Assembly: GCA_031761405.1 (NCBI GenBank)
Contig: JASEVX010000011.1
Coordinates: 33,908,415 to 33,972,414 of the forward strand
Origin: Serripes groenlandicus
Lineage: Eukaryota; Mollusca; Bivalvia; Cardiida; Cardiidae
DNA: 64,000 bases
Direction of reading: 5' to 3'
Shown here in pieces: positions 10,211 to 22,363 of this stretch; the first letter of the stretch is position 1, and the number at the start of each line of letters is the position of its first letter. Made by a program: the position numbers and the translations under genes. The notes under the pieces were generated by a model. The model had not been told where the DNA came from and ran no database searches. It saw only the letters and a program-made list of their open reading frames with translations.

Positions 10211-11598
10211 TTTAGCTCACCTAAGCACGAAGTGCAAGGTGAGCTTTTGTGATCACTCACCGTCCGGCGTCCGGCGTCGGCGTCCGGCGTCCGGCGTCGG
10301 CGTCCGGCGTCAGCGTCTGTTAACAATTTCCTACAAATGACTTCTCCTACTAAACCAACGGACAGATTTCAAAATAACTTCACAGGAATGGTCCTTAGGT
10401 AGTCCTCTTTCAAAGTTGTTCAAAGAAATTAATTCCAAGTAGAACTTTGGTTGCTGCGGCATCAGAAAAGGGGAAAATTGCCAAATCTTAAAAAATCTTC
10501 TTGTCCAAAAGTACTGGCCCGATTTGAAAATTATTTTGCACAAATGTTCCTTGGGGTACCCTCTACCAAGATTGTTCAAATATTTCCGATCCGTTAAAAA
10601 ACATGGCCGCCAGGGGGCGGAGCTTATTTTCCTTATATGTGCATTGTAAAAAGTTTAAAAATCTTCTTGTCCAAAAGTACTGGCCCGATTTGAAAATAAT
10701 TTTGCACAAATGTTCCTTGGGACACTCTTTACCAAGATTGTTCAAATATTTCCAATCCGTTGAAAAACATGGCCGCCAGGGGGCGGAGCCTGTTTTCCTT
10801 ACATGTGCATTGTTTAAACTTTGAAAAATCTTCTTGTCCAAAAGTACTGGGCCGATTTGAAAATAATTTTGCACAAATGTTCCTTGGTGCACCCTTTACC
10901 AAGATTGTTCAAATATTTTAGATCCGTTGAAAAATATGGCCGCCAGGAGGCGGAGCTTGTTTTCCTTATATGTGCATTGTTAAAACTTTAAAAATCTTCT
11001 TGTCCAAAAGTACCGGCCCAATTTGAAAATTATTTTGCACAAATGTTCCTTAGGGCACCCTTTACCAAGATTGTTCAAATATTTCCGATCCGTTGAAAAG
11101 CATGGCCGCCAGGGGGCGGAGCTAGTTTTCCTTATATGTGCATTGTTAAAACTTTAAAAATCTTCTTGTCCAAAAGAACTGGCCTGATTTAAAAATTATT
11201 TTGCACAAATGTTCCTTGGGGCACCCTTTACCAAGATTGTACAAATATTTCCAATCCGTTGAAAAACATGGCGGCCAGGGGGCGGAGCTTGTTTTCCTTA
11301 TATGTGCATTGTTAAAACTTTAAAAATCTTCTTGTCCAAAAGTACTGGCCTGATTTAAAAATTATTTTGCACAAATGTTTCTTTGGGCACCCTTTACGAA
11401 GATTGTTCAAATATTTTTGATCCGTTGAAAAACATGGCCGCCAGGGGGCGGAGCTTGTTTTCCTTATATGTGCATTGTTAAAACTTTAAAAATCTTCTTG
11501 TCCAAAAGTATTGGCCTAAAAAGAGTAAAAACTTTGAAAACTATTGAAGTTCTATTAAATCAGGTGAGCGATATAGGGCCATCATGGCCCTCTTGTTT
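10211..11598 (+). mobile_element. HINE family A, copy 1 (6 monomers)
   Basis: The 5' end TTTAGCTCACCT begins a hairpin (AGCTCACCT...AGGTGAGCT). A CGTCCGGCGTCGG microsatellite follows, then six ~166-bp monomers marked by CATGGCCGCCAGGGGGCGGA at 10602, 10768, 10935, 11101, 11268 and 11434. The 3' end is GGTGAGCGATATA, a GGGCCATcATGGCCC hairpin, then TCTTGTTTT. Inner inverted motifs GCTCACC/GGTGAGC, a 3' hairpin plus CTTG and insertion in a T tract match Helentron-associated non-autonomous elements. It encodes no Rep/helicase. Confidence 0.75.
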
Positions 11599-11605
11599 TG
11601 ATATT

Positions 11606-11834
11606 TTAACCCTTTCTTACTTGCAGACACATTCCGAGCCATTTGCAGCAGATGATTTTGAAAACATTGTGACAAAAGGAAAAATTGCTCAAGACGAGCA
11701 GTTTCTCCTTTTGCCACAGTGTTTTCAACTCTATTTAATGATTTAACTCTAATTTATAGAGCTATTTCACATTTTTGACAATATGTTTTCAAAGTCTTCT
11801 GCTGCAGATTTGACGTATGTGGTAAAGGATTGAG
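11606..11834. mobile_element. piggyBac-type MITE
   Basis: TTAA-CCCTTTCTTACTTGC at the left, GACGTATGTGGTAAAGG at the right, with the internal arms GCAGCAGATGA and TTCTGCTGCAG. It lies eight bases after the end of HINE A copy 1. Confidence 0.7.
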
Positions 11835-11970
11835 AACCCCATTTGGTATTAACACATCGGAATACGACATTAAAATCTGATTATATAGTTACTATAAAAT
11901 TACTGTTATTGAGCAATGTTTCCTCTTCTATTTAATGATTAAACTCTAATTTATGGAGCTATTTCACATT

Positions 11971-12131
11971 TTTAGCTCCACTGTCGAGCTTATGTCATGG
12001 CGAATTGTCCGTTGTGCGTGCGTGCGTTAACTTTTTCCTTTAAACAACTTCTTCTCACTAACCACTTGGCCAATTTGGTTGAAACTTCATAGAAAGCATC
12101 CTCTCAATGTCCTCTCTTAAATTCCTTCATT
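11971..12131 (+). mobile_element. HINE family B, 5' fragment
   Basis: TTTAGCTCCACTGTCGAGCT and the (GTGC)n start module, cut off after ATTCCTTCAT, where a full family B 5' end begins. Confidence 0.7.
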
Positions 12132-12185
12132 AGCTCCACTGGCTGAAAGCCAGTCGAGCTTATGTCATGGCGAATTGTCCGTCGA

Positions 12186-12227
<42 letters not shown>

Positions 12228-13261
12228 ATGCGTTAACTTTTTCCTTTAAACGACTTCTTCTCCCTAACCACTTGGCCAATTTCGTTGAAACTTCATGGGA
12301 AGCATCCTCTCAATGTCCTCTACTAAATTCCTTCAATTTTTTTTTATCCATTCAAAATTCTGGTTTCCATGGCAACCGAAAGAAAAAAATAGTGAGAACT
12401 TAAAAAATCTTCTTCTCCGAAAGTGTCAGGCCGATTTTCAAATAATTTTGTAGAAATGTTCCTTGGGTGACCCTTTATTAGATTCCTTCAAGAAATTTTG
12501 ATTGGGCGAAAAACATGGCCGCCAGGGGGCGGGGCTTTTTTGCCTTATATAGCTATAGTGAAAACTTAAATAATCTTCTTCTCAAAAAGTGTTCAGCAGA
12601 TTTTCAAATAATTATGTAGAAATGTTCCGTGGGTGACCCTCTATCAGATTCCTTCAAGCCATGTTGATTGGTAAAAAAACATGGCCGTCACAGGGCGGGG
12701 CTATTTTGCCTATATGGCTAAAGAGCAAACTTAAAAAATCTTCTCCTCCAAAAGTGTCAGGCCGATTTTCAAATAATTTTGTAGAAATGTTCCTTGTGTG
12801 AACCTTAATTAGATTCCTTCAAGAAATGTTGATTGGGCGAAAAACATGGCCGAGGGGGCGGGGCTTTTTTGCGTTATATAGCTATAGTGAAAACTTAAAA
12901 CATCTTCTTCTCCGAAAGTGTTCAGCCGATTTTCAAATAATTTTGTAGAAATGTTCATTGGGTGACCCTCTATCAGATTCCTTCAAGCCATGTTGATTGG
13001 TCGAAAAACATGGCCGCCAGAGGGCGGGGCTATTTTGACTTATATGACCATAGTGAAAACTTAAAAAATCTTCTCCTCCGAAAGTGTCAGGCATATTTTC
13101 AAATAATTTTGCAGAAACATTCCTTTGGTGACACTCTACAAGATTCCTTTAAGCCATGGTGGTTGGTAAAAAAAATAGCCACCACGGGGCAGGGCTGTTT
13201 GGAGATTTTATTTTTGCCTTATGGCCGTGGAGCGATACTGGCCCTCTTGGGCCTCTTGTTT
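12132..13261 (+). mobile_element. HINE family B copy
   Basis: The 5' module TAGCTCCACTGGCTGAAAGC (hairpin CTGGCTgaaAGCCAG) is followed by (GTGC)n, about five 165-bp monomers (CATGGCCGCCAGGGGGCGGG type), and the 3' end GGCCCTCTTGGGCC + TCTTGTTT. The next family B copy starts immediately: a head-to-tail concatemer. Confidence 0.75.
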
Positions 13262-14202
13262 TTAGCTCCACTGGCTGAAAGCCAGTCGAGCTTATGTCAT
13301 GGCGAATTGTCCGTCGTGCGTGCGTGCGTGCGTGCGTAAACTTTTTCCTTTAAACGACTTCTTCTCACTAACCACTTGGCCAATTTGGTTGAAACTTCAT
13401 AGGAAGCATCCTCTCAATGTCCTCTCTTAAATTCCTTCAAATTTTTTTGATCCATCCATAATTCTGGTTTCCATGGCAACCAAAAGAAAAAAATAGTGAA
13501 AACTTAAAAAATCTTCTTCTCTGAAAGTGTCAGGCCGATTTTCAAATAATTTTGTAGAAATGTTCCTTGGGTGACCCTTTATTAGATTCCTTCAAGAAAT
13601 GTTGATTGGTCGAAAAACATGGTCGCCAGAGGGCGGGGCTATTTTGCCTTATATGACCATAGTGAAAACTTAAAAAATCTTCTTCTCCGAAAGTGTTCAG
13701 CCGATTTTCAAATAATTTTCTAGAAATGTTCATTGGGTGACCCTCTATCAGATTCCTTCAAGCCATGTTGATTGGTCGAAAAACATGGCCGCCAGAGGGC
13801 GGGGCTATTTTGCTCTATATGACCATAGTGAAAATTTAAAAAATCTTCTTCTCCGAAAGTGTTGAGCAGATTTTCAAATAATTTTGTAGAAATGTTCTTT
13901 GGGTGACCCTCTATCAGATTCCTTCAAGCCATGTTGATTGGTTCAAAAATATGGCCGCCATGGGGTGGGGCTATTTTGCCTTATATGGCTATTGTGAAAA
14001 CTTAAAAAATCTTCTCCTCCGAAAGTGTCAGGCCGATTTTCAAATAATTTTGCAGAAACATTCCTTGGGTGACACTCTACAAGATTCCTTTAAGCCATGG
14101 TGGTTGGTAAAAAATATGGCCACTAGGGGGCAGGGCTGTTTGGAGATTTGATTTTTGCCTTATGGCCGTGGAGCGATACTGGCCCTCTTGGGCCTCTTGT
14201 TT
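13262..14202 (+). mobile_element. HINE family B copy, second in the concatemer
   Basis: Complete ends as in the preceding copy, with four monomers. The 3' CTTGTTTTTT runs straight into another copy that lacks its 5' module. Confidence 0.75.
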
Positions 14203-15625
14203 TTTATCCATCCATAATTCTGGTTTCCATGGCAACCAAAAGAAAAAAATAGTGAAAACTTAAAAAATCTTCTTCTCTGAAAGTGTCAGGCCGATTTTCA
14301 AATAATTTTGTAGAAATGTTCCTTGGGTGACCCTTTATTAGATTCCTTCAAGAAATGTTGATTGGTCGAAAAACATGGTCGCCAGAGGGCGGGGCTATTT
14401 TGCCTTATATGACCATAGTGAAAACTTAAAAAATCTTCTTCTCTGAAAGTGTTAAGCAGATTTTCAAATAATTTTGTAGAAATGTTCCTTGTGTGACTCT
14501 CTATCAGATTCCTTCAAGCCATGTTGATTGGTAAAAAAGCATGGCCGCCGGAGGGCGGGGCTATTTTGCCTTATACGGCTAAAGAGAGAATTAAAAAAAT
14601 CTTCTCCTCCGAAAGTGTCAGGCTGATTTTTAAATAATTTTGTAGAAATGTTCCTTGGGTGACCCTTTATTATATTCCTTCAAGAAATGTTGATTGGTCG
14701 AAAAACATGGTCGCCAGAGGGCGGGGCTATTTTGCCTTATATGACCATAGTGAAAACTTAAAAAATCTTCTTCTCTGAAAGTGTTGAGCAGATTTTCAAA
14801 TAATTTTGTAGAAATGTTCCTTGGGTGACCCTCTATCAGATTCCTTCAAGTCATGTTGATTGGTTTAAAAACATGGCCGCCAGAGGGCGGGGCTATTTTG
14901 CCTTATACGGCTAAAGAGAGAACTTAAAAAATCTTCTACTCCGAAAGTGTCGGGCTGATTTTCAAATAATTTTGTAGAAATGTTCCTTGGGTGACCCTTT
15001 ATTAGATTCCTTCAAGAAATGTTGATTGGTGGAAAAACATGGCCGCCAGGGTCGGGGCTATTTTGCCTTATATAGCTATAGTGTAAACTTAAAAAATCTT
15101 CTTCTCCGAAAGTGTTCAGCCGATTTTCAAATAATTTTGTAGAAATGTTCATTGGGTGACCCTCTATCAGATTCCTTCAATCCATGTTGATTGGTCGAAA
15201 AATATGGCCGCCAGAGGGCGGGGCTATTTTGCTCTATATGACCATAGTGAAAATTTAAAAAATCTTCTTCTCCGAAAGTGTTGAGCAGATTTTCAAATAA
15301 TTTTGTAGAAATGTTCTTTGGGTGACCCTCTATCAGATTCCTTCAAGCCATGTTGATTGGTTGAAAAATATGGCCGCCATGGGGTGGGGCTATTTTGCCT
15401 TATATGGATGGCTATGGTGAAAACTTAAAATATCCTCTCCTCCGAAAGTGTCAGGCCGATTTTCAAATAATTTTGCAGAAACATTCCTTGGGTGACACTC
15501 TACAAGATTCCTTTAAGCCATGGTGGTTGGTAAAAAATATGGCCACTAGGGGGCAGGGCTGTTTGGAGATTTGATTTTTGCCTTATGGCCGTGGAGCGAT
15601 ACTGGCCCTCTTGGGCCTCTTGTTT
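14203..15625 (+). mobile_element. HINE family B copy lacking its 5' module
   Basis: Begins at ATCCATCCATAATTCTGG, internal to the normal element, and ends with the usual hairpin + TCTTGTTTTT at the 5' end of a family A copy. About eight monomers. Confidence 0.7.
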
Positions 15626-17493
15626 TTAGCTCACCTAAGCACGAAGTGCAAGGTGAGCTTTTGTGATCACTCACCGTCCGTCGTCGTCTGCGTCGTCGTC
15701 GTCGTCGTCGGCGTCTGTTAACAATTTCCTACAAATGACTTCTCCTACTAAACCAATGGACAGATTTCAAAATAACTTCACAGGAATGGTCCTTAGGTAG
15801 TCCTCTTTCAAAGTTGTTCAAAGAAATTAATTCCAAGTAGAACTTTGGTTGCTGCGGCATCAGAAAAGGGAAAAATTGCCAAATCTTAAAAAATCTTCTT
15901 GTCCAAAAGTACTGGCCCGATTTGAAAATTATTTTGCACAAATGTTCCTTGGGGTACCCTCTACCAAGATTGTTCAAATATTTCCGATCCGGTAAAAAAC
16001 ATGGCCGCCAGGGGGCGGAGCTTATTTTCCTTATATGTGCATTGTAAAAAGTTTAAAAATCTTCTTGTCCAAAAGTACTGGCCCGATTTGAAAATAATTT
16101 TGCACAAATGTTCCTTGGGACACTCTTTACCAAGATTGTTCAAATATTTCCAATCCGTTGAAAAACATGGCCGCCAGGGGGCGGAGCCTGTTTTCCTTAC
16201 ATGTGCATTGTTTAAACTTTGAAAAATCTTCTTGTCCAAAAGTACTGGGCCGATTTGAAAATAATTTTGCACAAATGTTCCTTGGTGCACCCTTTACCAA
16301 GATTGTTCAAATATTTTTGATCCGTTGAAAAACATGGCCGCCAGGAGGCGGAGCTTGTTTTCCTTATATGTGCATTGTTAAAACTTTAAAAATCTTCTTG
16401 TCCAAAAGTACTGGCCCAATTTGAAAATTATTTTGCACAAATGTTCCTTAGGGCACCCTTTACCAAGATTGTTCAAATATTTCCGATCCGTTGAAAAGCA
16501 TGGCCGCCAGGGGGCGGAGCTAGTTTTCCTTATATGTGCATTGTTAAAACTTTAAAAATCTTCTTGTCCAAAAGAACTGGCCTGATTTAAAAATTATTTT
16601 GCACAAATGTTCCTTGGGGCACCCTTTACCAAGATTGTACAAATATTTTCAATCCGTTGAAAAACATGGCGGCCAGGGGGCGGAGCTTGTTTTCCTTACA
16701 TGTGCATTGTTTAAACTTTGAAAAATCTTCTTGTCCAAAAGTACTGGGCCGATTTGAAAATAATTTTGCACAAATGTTCCTTGGTGCACCCTTTACCAAG
16801 ATTGTTCAAATATTTTTGATCCGTTGAAAAACATGGCCGCCAGGAGGCGGAGCTTGTTTTCCTTATATGTGCATTGTTAAAACTTTAAAAATCTTCTTGT
16901 CCAAAAGTACTGGCCCAATTTGAAAATTATTTTGCACAAATGTTCCTTAGGGCACCCTTTACCAAGATTGTTCAAATATTTCCGATCCGTTGAAAAGCAT
17001 GGCCGCCAGGGGGCGGAGCTAGTTTTCCTTATATGTGCATTGTTAAAACTTTAAAAATCTTCTTGTCCAAAAGAACTGGCCTGATTTAAAAATTATTTTG
17101 CACAAATGTTCCTTGGGGCACCCTTTACCAAGATTGTACAAATATTTTCAATCCGTTGAAAAACATGGCGGCCAGGGGGCGGAGCTTGTTTTCCTTATAT
17201 GTGCATTGTTAAAACTTTAAAAATCTTCTTGTCCAAAAGTACTGGCCTGATTTAAAAAATATTTTGCACATATGTTCCTTTGGGCACCCTTTACGAAGAT
17301 TGTTCAAATATTTTTGATCCGTTGAAAAACATGGCCGCCAGGGGGCGGAGCTTGTTTTCCTTACATGTGCATTGTTAAAACTTTAAAAATCTTCTTGTCC
17401 AAAAGTATTGGCCTAAAAAGAGTAAAAACTTTGAAAACTATTGAAGTTCTATTAAATCAGGTGAGCGATATAGGGCCATCATGGCCCTCTTGT
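15626..17493 (+). mobile_element. HINE family A, copy 2 (9 monomers)
   Basis: Nearly identical to 10211-11598, but with nine monomers (CATGGCCG at about 16000 to 17329). A block of about 500 bp around 16167-16667 is repeated, adding three monomers. The start microsatellite is (CGT)n-type instead of CGTCCGG-type. High identity suggests recent origin. Confidence 0.75.
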
Positions 17494-17658
17494 TTTTTTT
17501 CAATTTTGTATCCAAATTGTACTTATTTGATATTTTTACCAGCTCAAATTGACTCATTGATCAATTGTGTCCTTTGTGTATTGTCCGTCAACGATTGAGT
17601 TAGATTAAAATATCTTCTCTTCTGAATATAATTTAGAGACAATCAAGGAAAACCAACT

Positions 17659-17854
17659 TTAGCCCTCTCCGACATACAACAAATCAGCAGTAGACAACTG
17701 AAAATATCTTGGCAAAATTATTGAAAAATAAATATACAGGGAACTTGAGGGAAGTATTGAATTATTGAGTTTAAAAAATTGTATCAAAAGGAGAAATTGC
17801 TCATTTGATTGCCGCAGAGGCATTAAAATGCCTCAACATGTGGGTAAGGGTTAA
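17659..17854. mobile_element. piggyBac-type MITE, diverged
   Basis: TTAGCCCTCTCCGACATAC to CATGTGGGTAAGGG-TTAA; it shares its right TTAA with the next copy. Confidence 0.6.
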
Positions 17855-18047
17855 CCCTTTCCCTCATACTACAATTCTGCAGCAGACGACTTTGAACGTA
17901 TTTTGTCAAAACAAAGAAAATCTCCACAATTGAATGGATAACCTAGAAATTGCACGTTTTGTGCAATTTCTTCTTTTGTCACTATGTTTTCAAAAAGCCG
18001 TCTGCTGCAGAGGCGTCCGAAAGCGTTTATATGAGGAAAAGGGTTTA
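17851..18047. mobile_element. piggyBac-type MITE, abutting the previous one
   Basis: TTAA-CCCTTTCCCTCATACTAC at the left and TATATGAGGAAAAGGG at the right, in the reverse orientation of the copy at 18191. Confidence 0.75.
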
Positions 18048-18190
18048 GAGATAAATTAAAAAACCCTGTCTGATCTGGCTCTGCACTATTGTAGATAAGT
18101 CACAGTACATGTAGCTTCCCAGAGGCTGATTTTAAAGGTACATTTAACATGATTGCATATATGATGAGACTTATTTAAACTAATCATCAA

Positions 18191-18372
18191 TTAACCCTTT
18201 CCCTCATATAGACGCTTTCTGACGCCTCTGCAGCGTGCAATTTCTTCTTTTGCCACAATGTTTTCCACTTTTAGTCATAGGTTATCCATTCAATTATAAA
18301 GATTTTCTATGTTTTGGCAAAACATGTTCAAAGTCACCTGCTGCAGAATTGTTGTATGAGGGAAAGGGTTAA
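18191..18372. mobile_element. piggyBac-type MITE with internal deletion
   Basis: TTAA-CCCTTTCCCTCATATAG at the left, TATGAGGGAAAGGG-TTAA at the right. The segment between CTCTGCAGC and GTGCAATTTC is deleted. Confidence 0.8.
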
Positions 18373-18377
18373 ATACA

Positions 18378-19110
18378 TTAAGAAAAAAACTTAACAATTC
18401 TTCTCCTCCCAATGTGGTTGGTAGATTTTCAAATAATTTTATAGAAATGATACTTGGGTGATCGTCTTATAGATTCCTTCAAGCCTTGTTGATCAGTCAA
18501 AAAACATTACTGCCAGGGGGCAGGGCTGTTTTACCTAATATTGCTATAGTGAATACTTTTAAATCTTCTCTGATGAAAGTATCTGACCGGTTTTCAAATT
18601 ATTTTGTAGAAATTTTTCTTGGCGGAGTCTCTACTATTTTAAATCAAACCATTTGATTGGTCGAAATATTTTAAAAATATTATTCTCCGAAAGAGTTGTT
18701 GATTTTCAAATTATTTTGTGTAGAAATATTCCTTGAGTGACCCTCTATGCTATTGATTTAAGCAAATGTTGATTGGTCAAAAATGCTGGCTGACTGAGGG
18801 CATGGCTGTTATGCTTTATATGGCTATAGTGAAATCTCTTCTTCTCCAAAAGTGTCTGACGGATTATGTAGAAATGTTTCTTGGGGTGCCTCTACCTGAT
18901 TACTTCAAGCCATGCTGATTGGTTAAAAGACCAGCAGCTTGGGCTGCTTTATCCTTTATGCCCAAGAATGTAAGATTTTGAAAACTATCTCCTAAGAAAA
19001 TAAATGGCTGATTTTGAAATACTAACCAGGATATGAACAGTTTCCTCAAGTTATGTTAAATTGACAAAAGACAGACAACAAAGGGTTGGGTTATTTCGTG
19101 GAGCTAAATT
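18378..19110 (+). mobile_element. Old, diverged family B monomers
   Basis: Degenerate ~165-bp units (TTTTCAAATAATTTTATAGA, GTTGATTGGTCAAAA, GGGGGCAGGGCTG) with no ends preserved. Confidence 0.6.
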
Positions 19111-19249
19111 TGGCCTATTGTATTAGCATAGACCACAAAATGAGTTGACTGTGTGGTTGTCATGACAAATCATATTTGCATAACTCAGGTCATCATTGCT
19201 CTCTTCTATGATATGAAAGAATTAATTTTTAACCAGGTTAAAGGTTATT

Positions 19250-19820
19250 AGTTTGGCGAAGTCGGCGGGTGGGCGGTTGGGAGGGCGGGCGTCAACTTTC
19301 CTTGTCCGGACCATAACTTTGCCACGCATAGAGATATTTTCAAATAACTTGGCACAAACATGCACCATATCAAGACGATGTGCCAAATGCAAAAAAAAAA
19401 TCAGTAGATTCAAGGTCAAGGTCACAGTGATAAGAAATAGACTTTAATTGAACTTTTCTTGTCCGGACCATAACTGTGTCATGCATAGAGATATTTTCAA
19501 ATAACCTGGCACAAATATGAACTATATCAATATGATGTGTCACATGCAAAACTTTTGTCTGTAGCTTCACGGTCAAGGTCACATTGACAACAAATAGACA
19601 TCAGTTGAACTTTTCTTGTCCAGACAGTAACTTTTTCATCCATAGAGATATTTTCAAATAGCTTGGAACAGATATACACCATATCAAGACGCTGTGTCAT
19701 ATGCACAATTTATGTGTTTAACTTCCAGGTCAAGGTCACAGTGACAGAAAATATACTTTACTTGATTTTTTTTTGTTCAGACCATAACTTTACGATGCAT
19801 ATAGATATTTTCAAATGATT
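19250..19820. repeat. ~158-bp tandem repeat, about 4 units
   Basis: TTGTCCGGACCATAACTT, AGAGATATTTTCAAATAAC and CAAGGTCAAGGTCACAGTGA recur near 19300, 19460, 19615 and 19770, after a GGCGGGTGGGCGG start. Non-coding; it resembles the internal monomers of HINE-type elements, but no ends were defined. Confidence 0.7.
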
Positions 19821-19874
19821 TTTTTTGTGAATAATCAAATCTATGACATTCTATAAGCAAACAGAGCAGACCCT

Positions 19875-20290
19875 GATCAGACAGCTACTACAGAAGCTGT
19901 CTGATCTGGGTCCGAGATCATGAAACTTTCTCAATTTGAGCATGTTAACATAATTATTACTATTGTAGTTACACACTTAGATTACAAGGCTAGGAAATTG
20001 ACTCGTTGCAAAGTAGAGTTCAGTTACAAACTAAAAGTAGATTTTTTTTTTCCAAACTTTGTCCTCAAGCTAACAGAGCTTTTTTAGTTTGAGCATCATG
20101 CTCAAACTAAAAATGCTTCGTAACCATGGCGACAAACTCCAAATACGGATTTTATTCTCATCGTTGGTTTGTAATTTCACCCTATTTTGCAATGAGCATA
20201 TTTCATAAACTTGTAACTCAAGCATCTAACTTCAACAACAATATTTCTATTACATGCTCAAATTGAGTAAGTTTCATAACCTCGGGCCCT
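19875..20290. repeat. Nested foldback structure
   Basis: Three inverted repeats are seen: GATCAGACAGCT/AGCTGTCTGATC at 19875-19906; an outer pair AAACTTTCTCAATTTGAGCA near 19921 and its diverged complement near 20254; and a central 33-bp palindrome at 20081-20113 (TTTAGTTTGAGCAT c ATGCTCAAACTAAA). Probably a MITE; target duplication not identified. Confidence 0.65.
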
Positions 20291-20682
20291 GGATCTAGTC
20301 TGTTTGTATAGGCATAAACGCGTTACTATCAAGTAAAGGGTTAAAGCAGATCACTGATTATCAACCTGGCATTAGGGATCCTAAAATGTGGCTGCTTACA
20401 ACAAAAGGTTGCTTAATATATGTTCTTAATAAATGAGGCCATCACTACACGATTGACTGTATTGAACTGATATTTGTTAGATAAAATTGTGATATATTTA
20501 ATTGACAAAGTAATTATGATTATTCATCAATAGAAATATTCCCTGTTACTTGAATTACTAGCTTTGATTAACTATTAACAGAAAGATTTGACAGATCTGT
20601 TAATTCTTAATCAAACACCTTCCATTATAGAAAACCTGGTTTTATGGAATTTCCATGTCTTGTTATTAGCTCATATGATTTT
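20291..20682. other. Intergenic sequence, nothing recognised
   Basis: Unique-looking AT-rich DNA with no supported gene. Confidence 0.4.
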
Positions 20683-21413
20683 AAGCTCCACTGGCTGAAA
20701 GTGAGTAGAGCTTCATGGCGAATTGTCCATCATGCGTGCATCAACTTCTTTCTTCAAACAACTTCTCCCTAGCAACTTGGCCAATTGGGATGAAACTTCA
20801 TAGGAAGCATCCTCTCAATGTCCTCTCCTAAATTCCTTCAAATTTTTGGATCCATGCAAAATTCTAGTTTCCATGGCTATTTTGCCTTATAAGGCTATAG
20901 TGATAACTTATAAAATATCTTCTCCTCCTAAAGTGTCTGGCTGATTTTCAAATAATTTTGTAGAAATGTTCCTTGGGTGACCCTCTATCAGATTCCTTCA
21001 AGCCATGTTGATTGGTCAAAAAACATGGCAGCAAAAGGGTGGGGCTATTTTGCCTTATATAGCTATAGTTAAAACTTAATAAATCTTCTCCTGCTAAAGT
21101 GCCAGGCCGATTTTCAAATAGTTTTGTAGAAATGTTCCTAGGGTGACACTCTTATCAGATTCCTTCAAGCCATGTTGATAGGTGCTGTTAGCCTTATATT
21201 GGCTTTAGTGAAAACTTTAAAAATCTTCTCCTCCCAAACTATTTAAGTCGATTTTCAAATAATTTTGCAAAGATTTTTCTTGGGTGACACTCTACGAGAT
21301 TCCTTCAAGCCATGGTGATTGGTAAAACAAACATGGCCACCAGGGAGCAGGGCTGTTTGGAGATTTAATTTTTACCTATACTGGCGATACTGGCCCTCTT
21401 GGGCCTCCTGTTT
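20683..21413 (+). mobile_element. HINE family B copy, diverged
   Basis: The 5' TTTTAAGCTCCACTGGCTGA and 3' GGCCCTCTTGGGCCTCCTG ends are recognisable, with about four monomers between. Confidence 0.7.
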
Positions 21414-21840
21414 CTAGATAATAGTGATAGATTTGTCAAATATATAGTTATTGGTCACTGGGCATTAATCGGCTTATCTCATTTGGCTGTCCATACACAA
21501 GTCTGAGCTTGTGATTTTGACAGATTGTGACAGCCATCTTTCGTACTTGAAGACTCCTTATCATGTATATGGACTTAAAAATTATAAATACATGATAAAT
21601 TTTGTTTTGATACTTGAAAAATAGCAGTTGTGTGAGGTTATTAACTTATTTTAATACTTATATAAAATAAGTAAAGCGTTAAAGGATAGAGATAAAAAAC
21701 AGATGAGCGTCCAGCACCCACAGGTGGTGTTCTTTTTTTATTGTGCATGCGCCTCCTATTGTGTCCAATAAATTTTCAAAAATATGTTTAATAAAATGAT
21801 ACTGCTACATGAAAACATTTACCATTCTTTATTTATAATA
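21414..21840. other. Intergenic sequence, nothing recognised
   Basis: No coding signal or clear repeat was seen. Confidence 0.4.
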
Positions 21841-22100
21841 TATGAGCCGTTCCACAAGAAAACAAAACATTATGGTCTCTGCATAATATATCAACCCAGA
21901 TCTGCCTGCAAAGTCCGCGCAGGCTTATCCGGGCCGACACATTCCGTCTTAGGGAGATAGAGGTATAGAGTAATGATTCCTGAGACAGAAAATCCACAGG
22001 AGGCGAAAAGTGTCTGTCTGGGTTGGCCTGCGCGGCATGCTTAGGCTGATCTGTGTTGATTCTTCCACAATGTTGGTTTTTCTTGAGGGACGACTCATAT
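21841..22100. mobile_element. TATGAGCCG foldback MITE
   Basis: Ends TATGAGCCGTTCCACAAGAA and its complement near 22090-22100 (GACGACTCATA). The interior carries GATCTGCCTGC...GTCCGCGCAGGC. It belongs to the same family as 61616-61770. Confidence 0.65.
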
Positions 22101-22235
22101 AAAATTCTTACAAACATTCATAGTATGGGTTGTTGTGATAGATCCACCACTTGACATGTTACTTACTTCATACAGCTTGCACCACGGCTGCCATGTGATT
22201 GATTCATCAGTAAACACAATATCTTTTATTTTAGC

Positions 22236-22363
22236 CCTTCCCAAGCTTAATAGACTCATTTTGATGCATCTGTAGCCGACGACTTTTGAAAACATTGTGA
22301 CAAAAGTTGAAATTTCTCCCTTTTTTTATAGTATTTAAACCTACAATTATAGAAATTTTCAAT
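22236..22363. mobile_element. piggyBac-type MITE remnant cut by HINE B
   Basis: TAGACTCATTTTGATGCATC, ACGACTTTTGAAAACATTGT and ATAGAAATTTTC match the MITE interior; family B starts at 22364. Confidence 0.45.

Noticed and set aside
10563..10892. 109-codon ORF, also present at 15961-16290
   Set aside because: It is an open frame across the ~166-bp HINE monomers, repeated only because the elements are copies.
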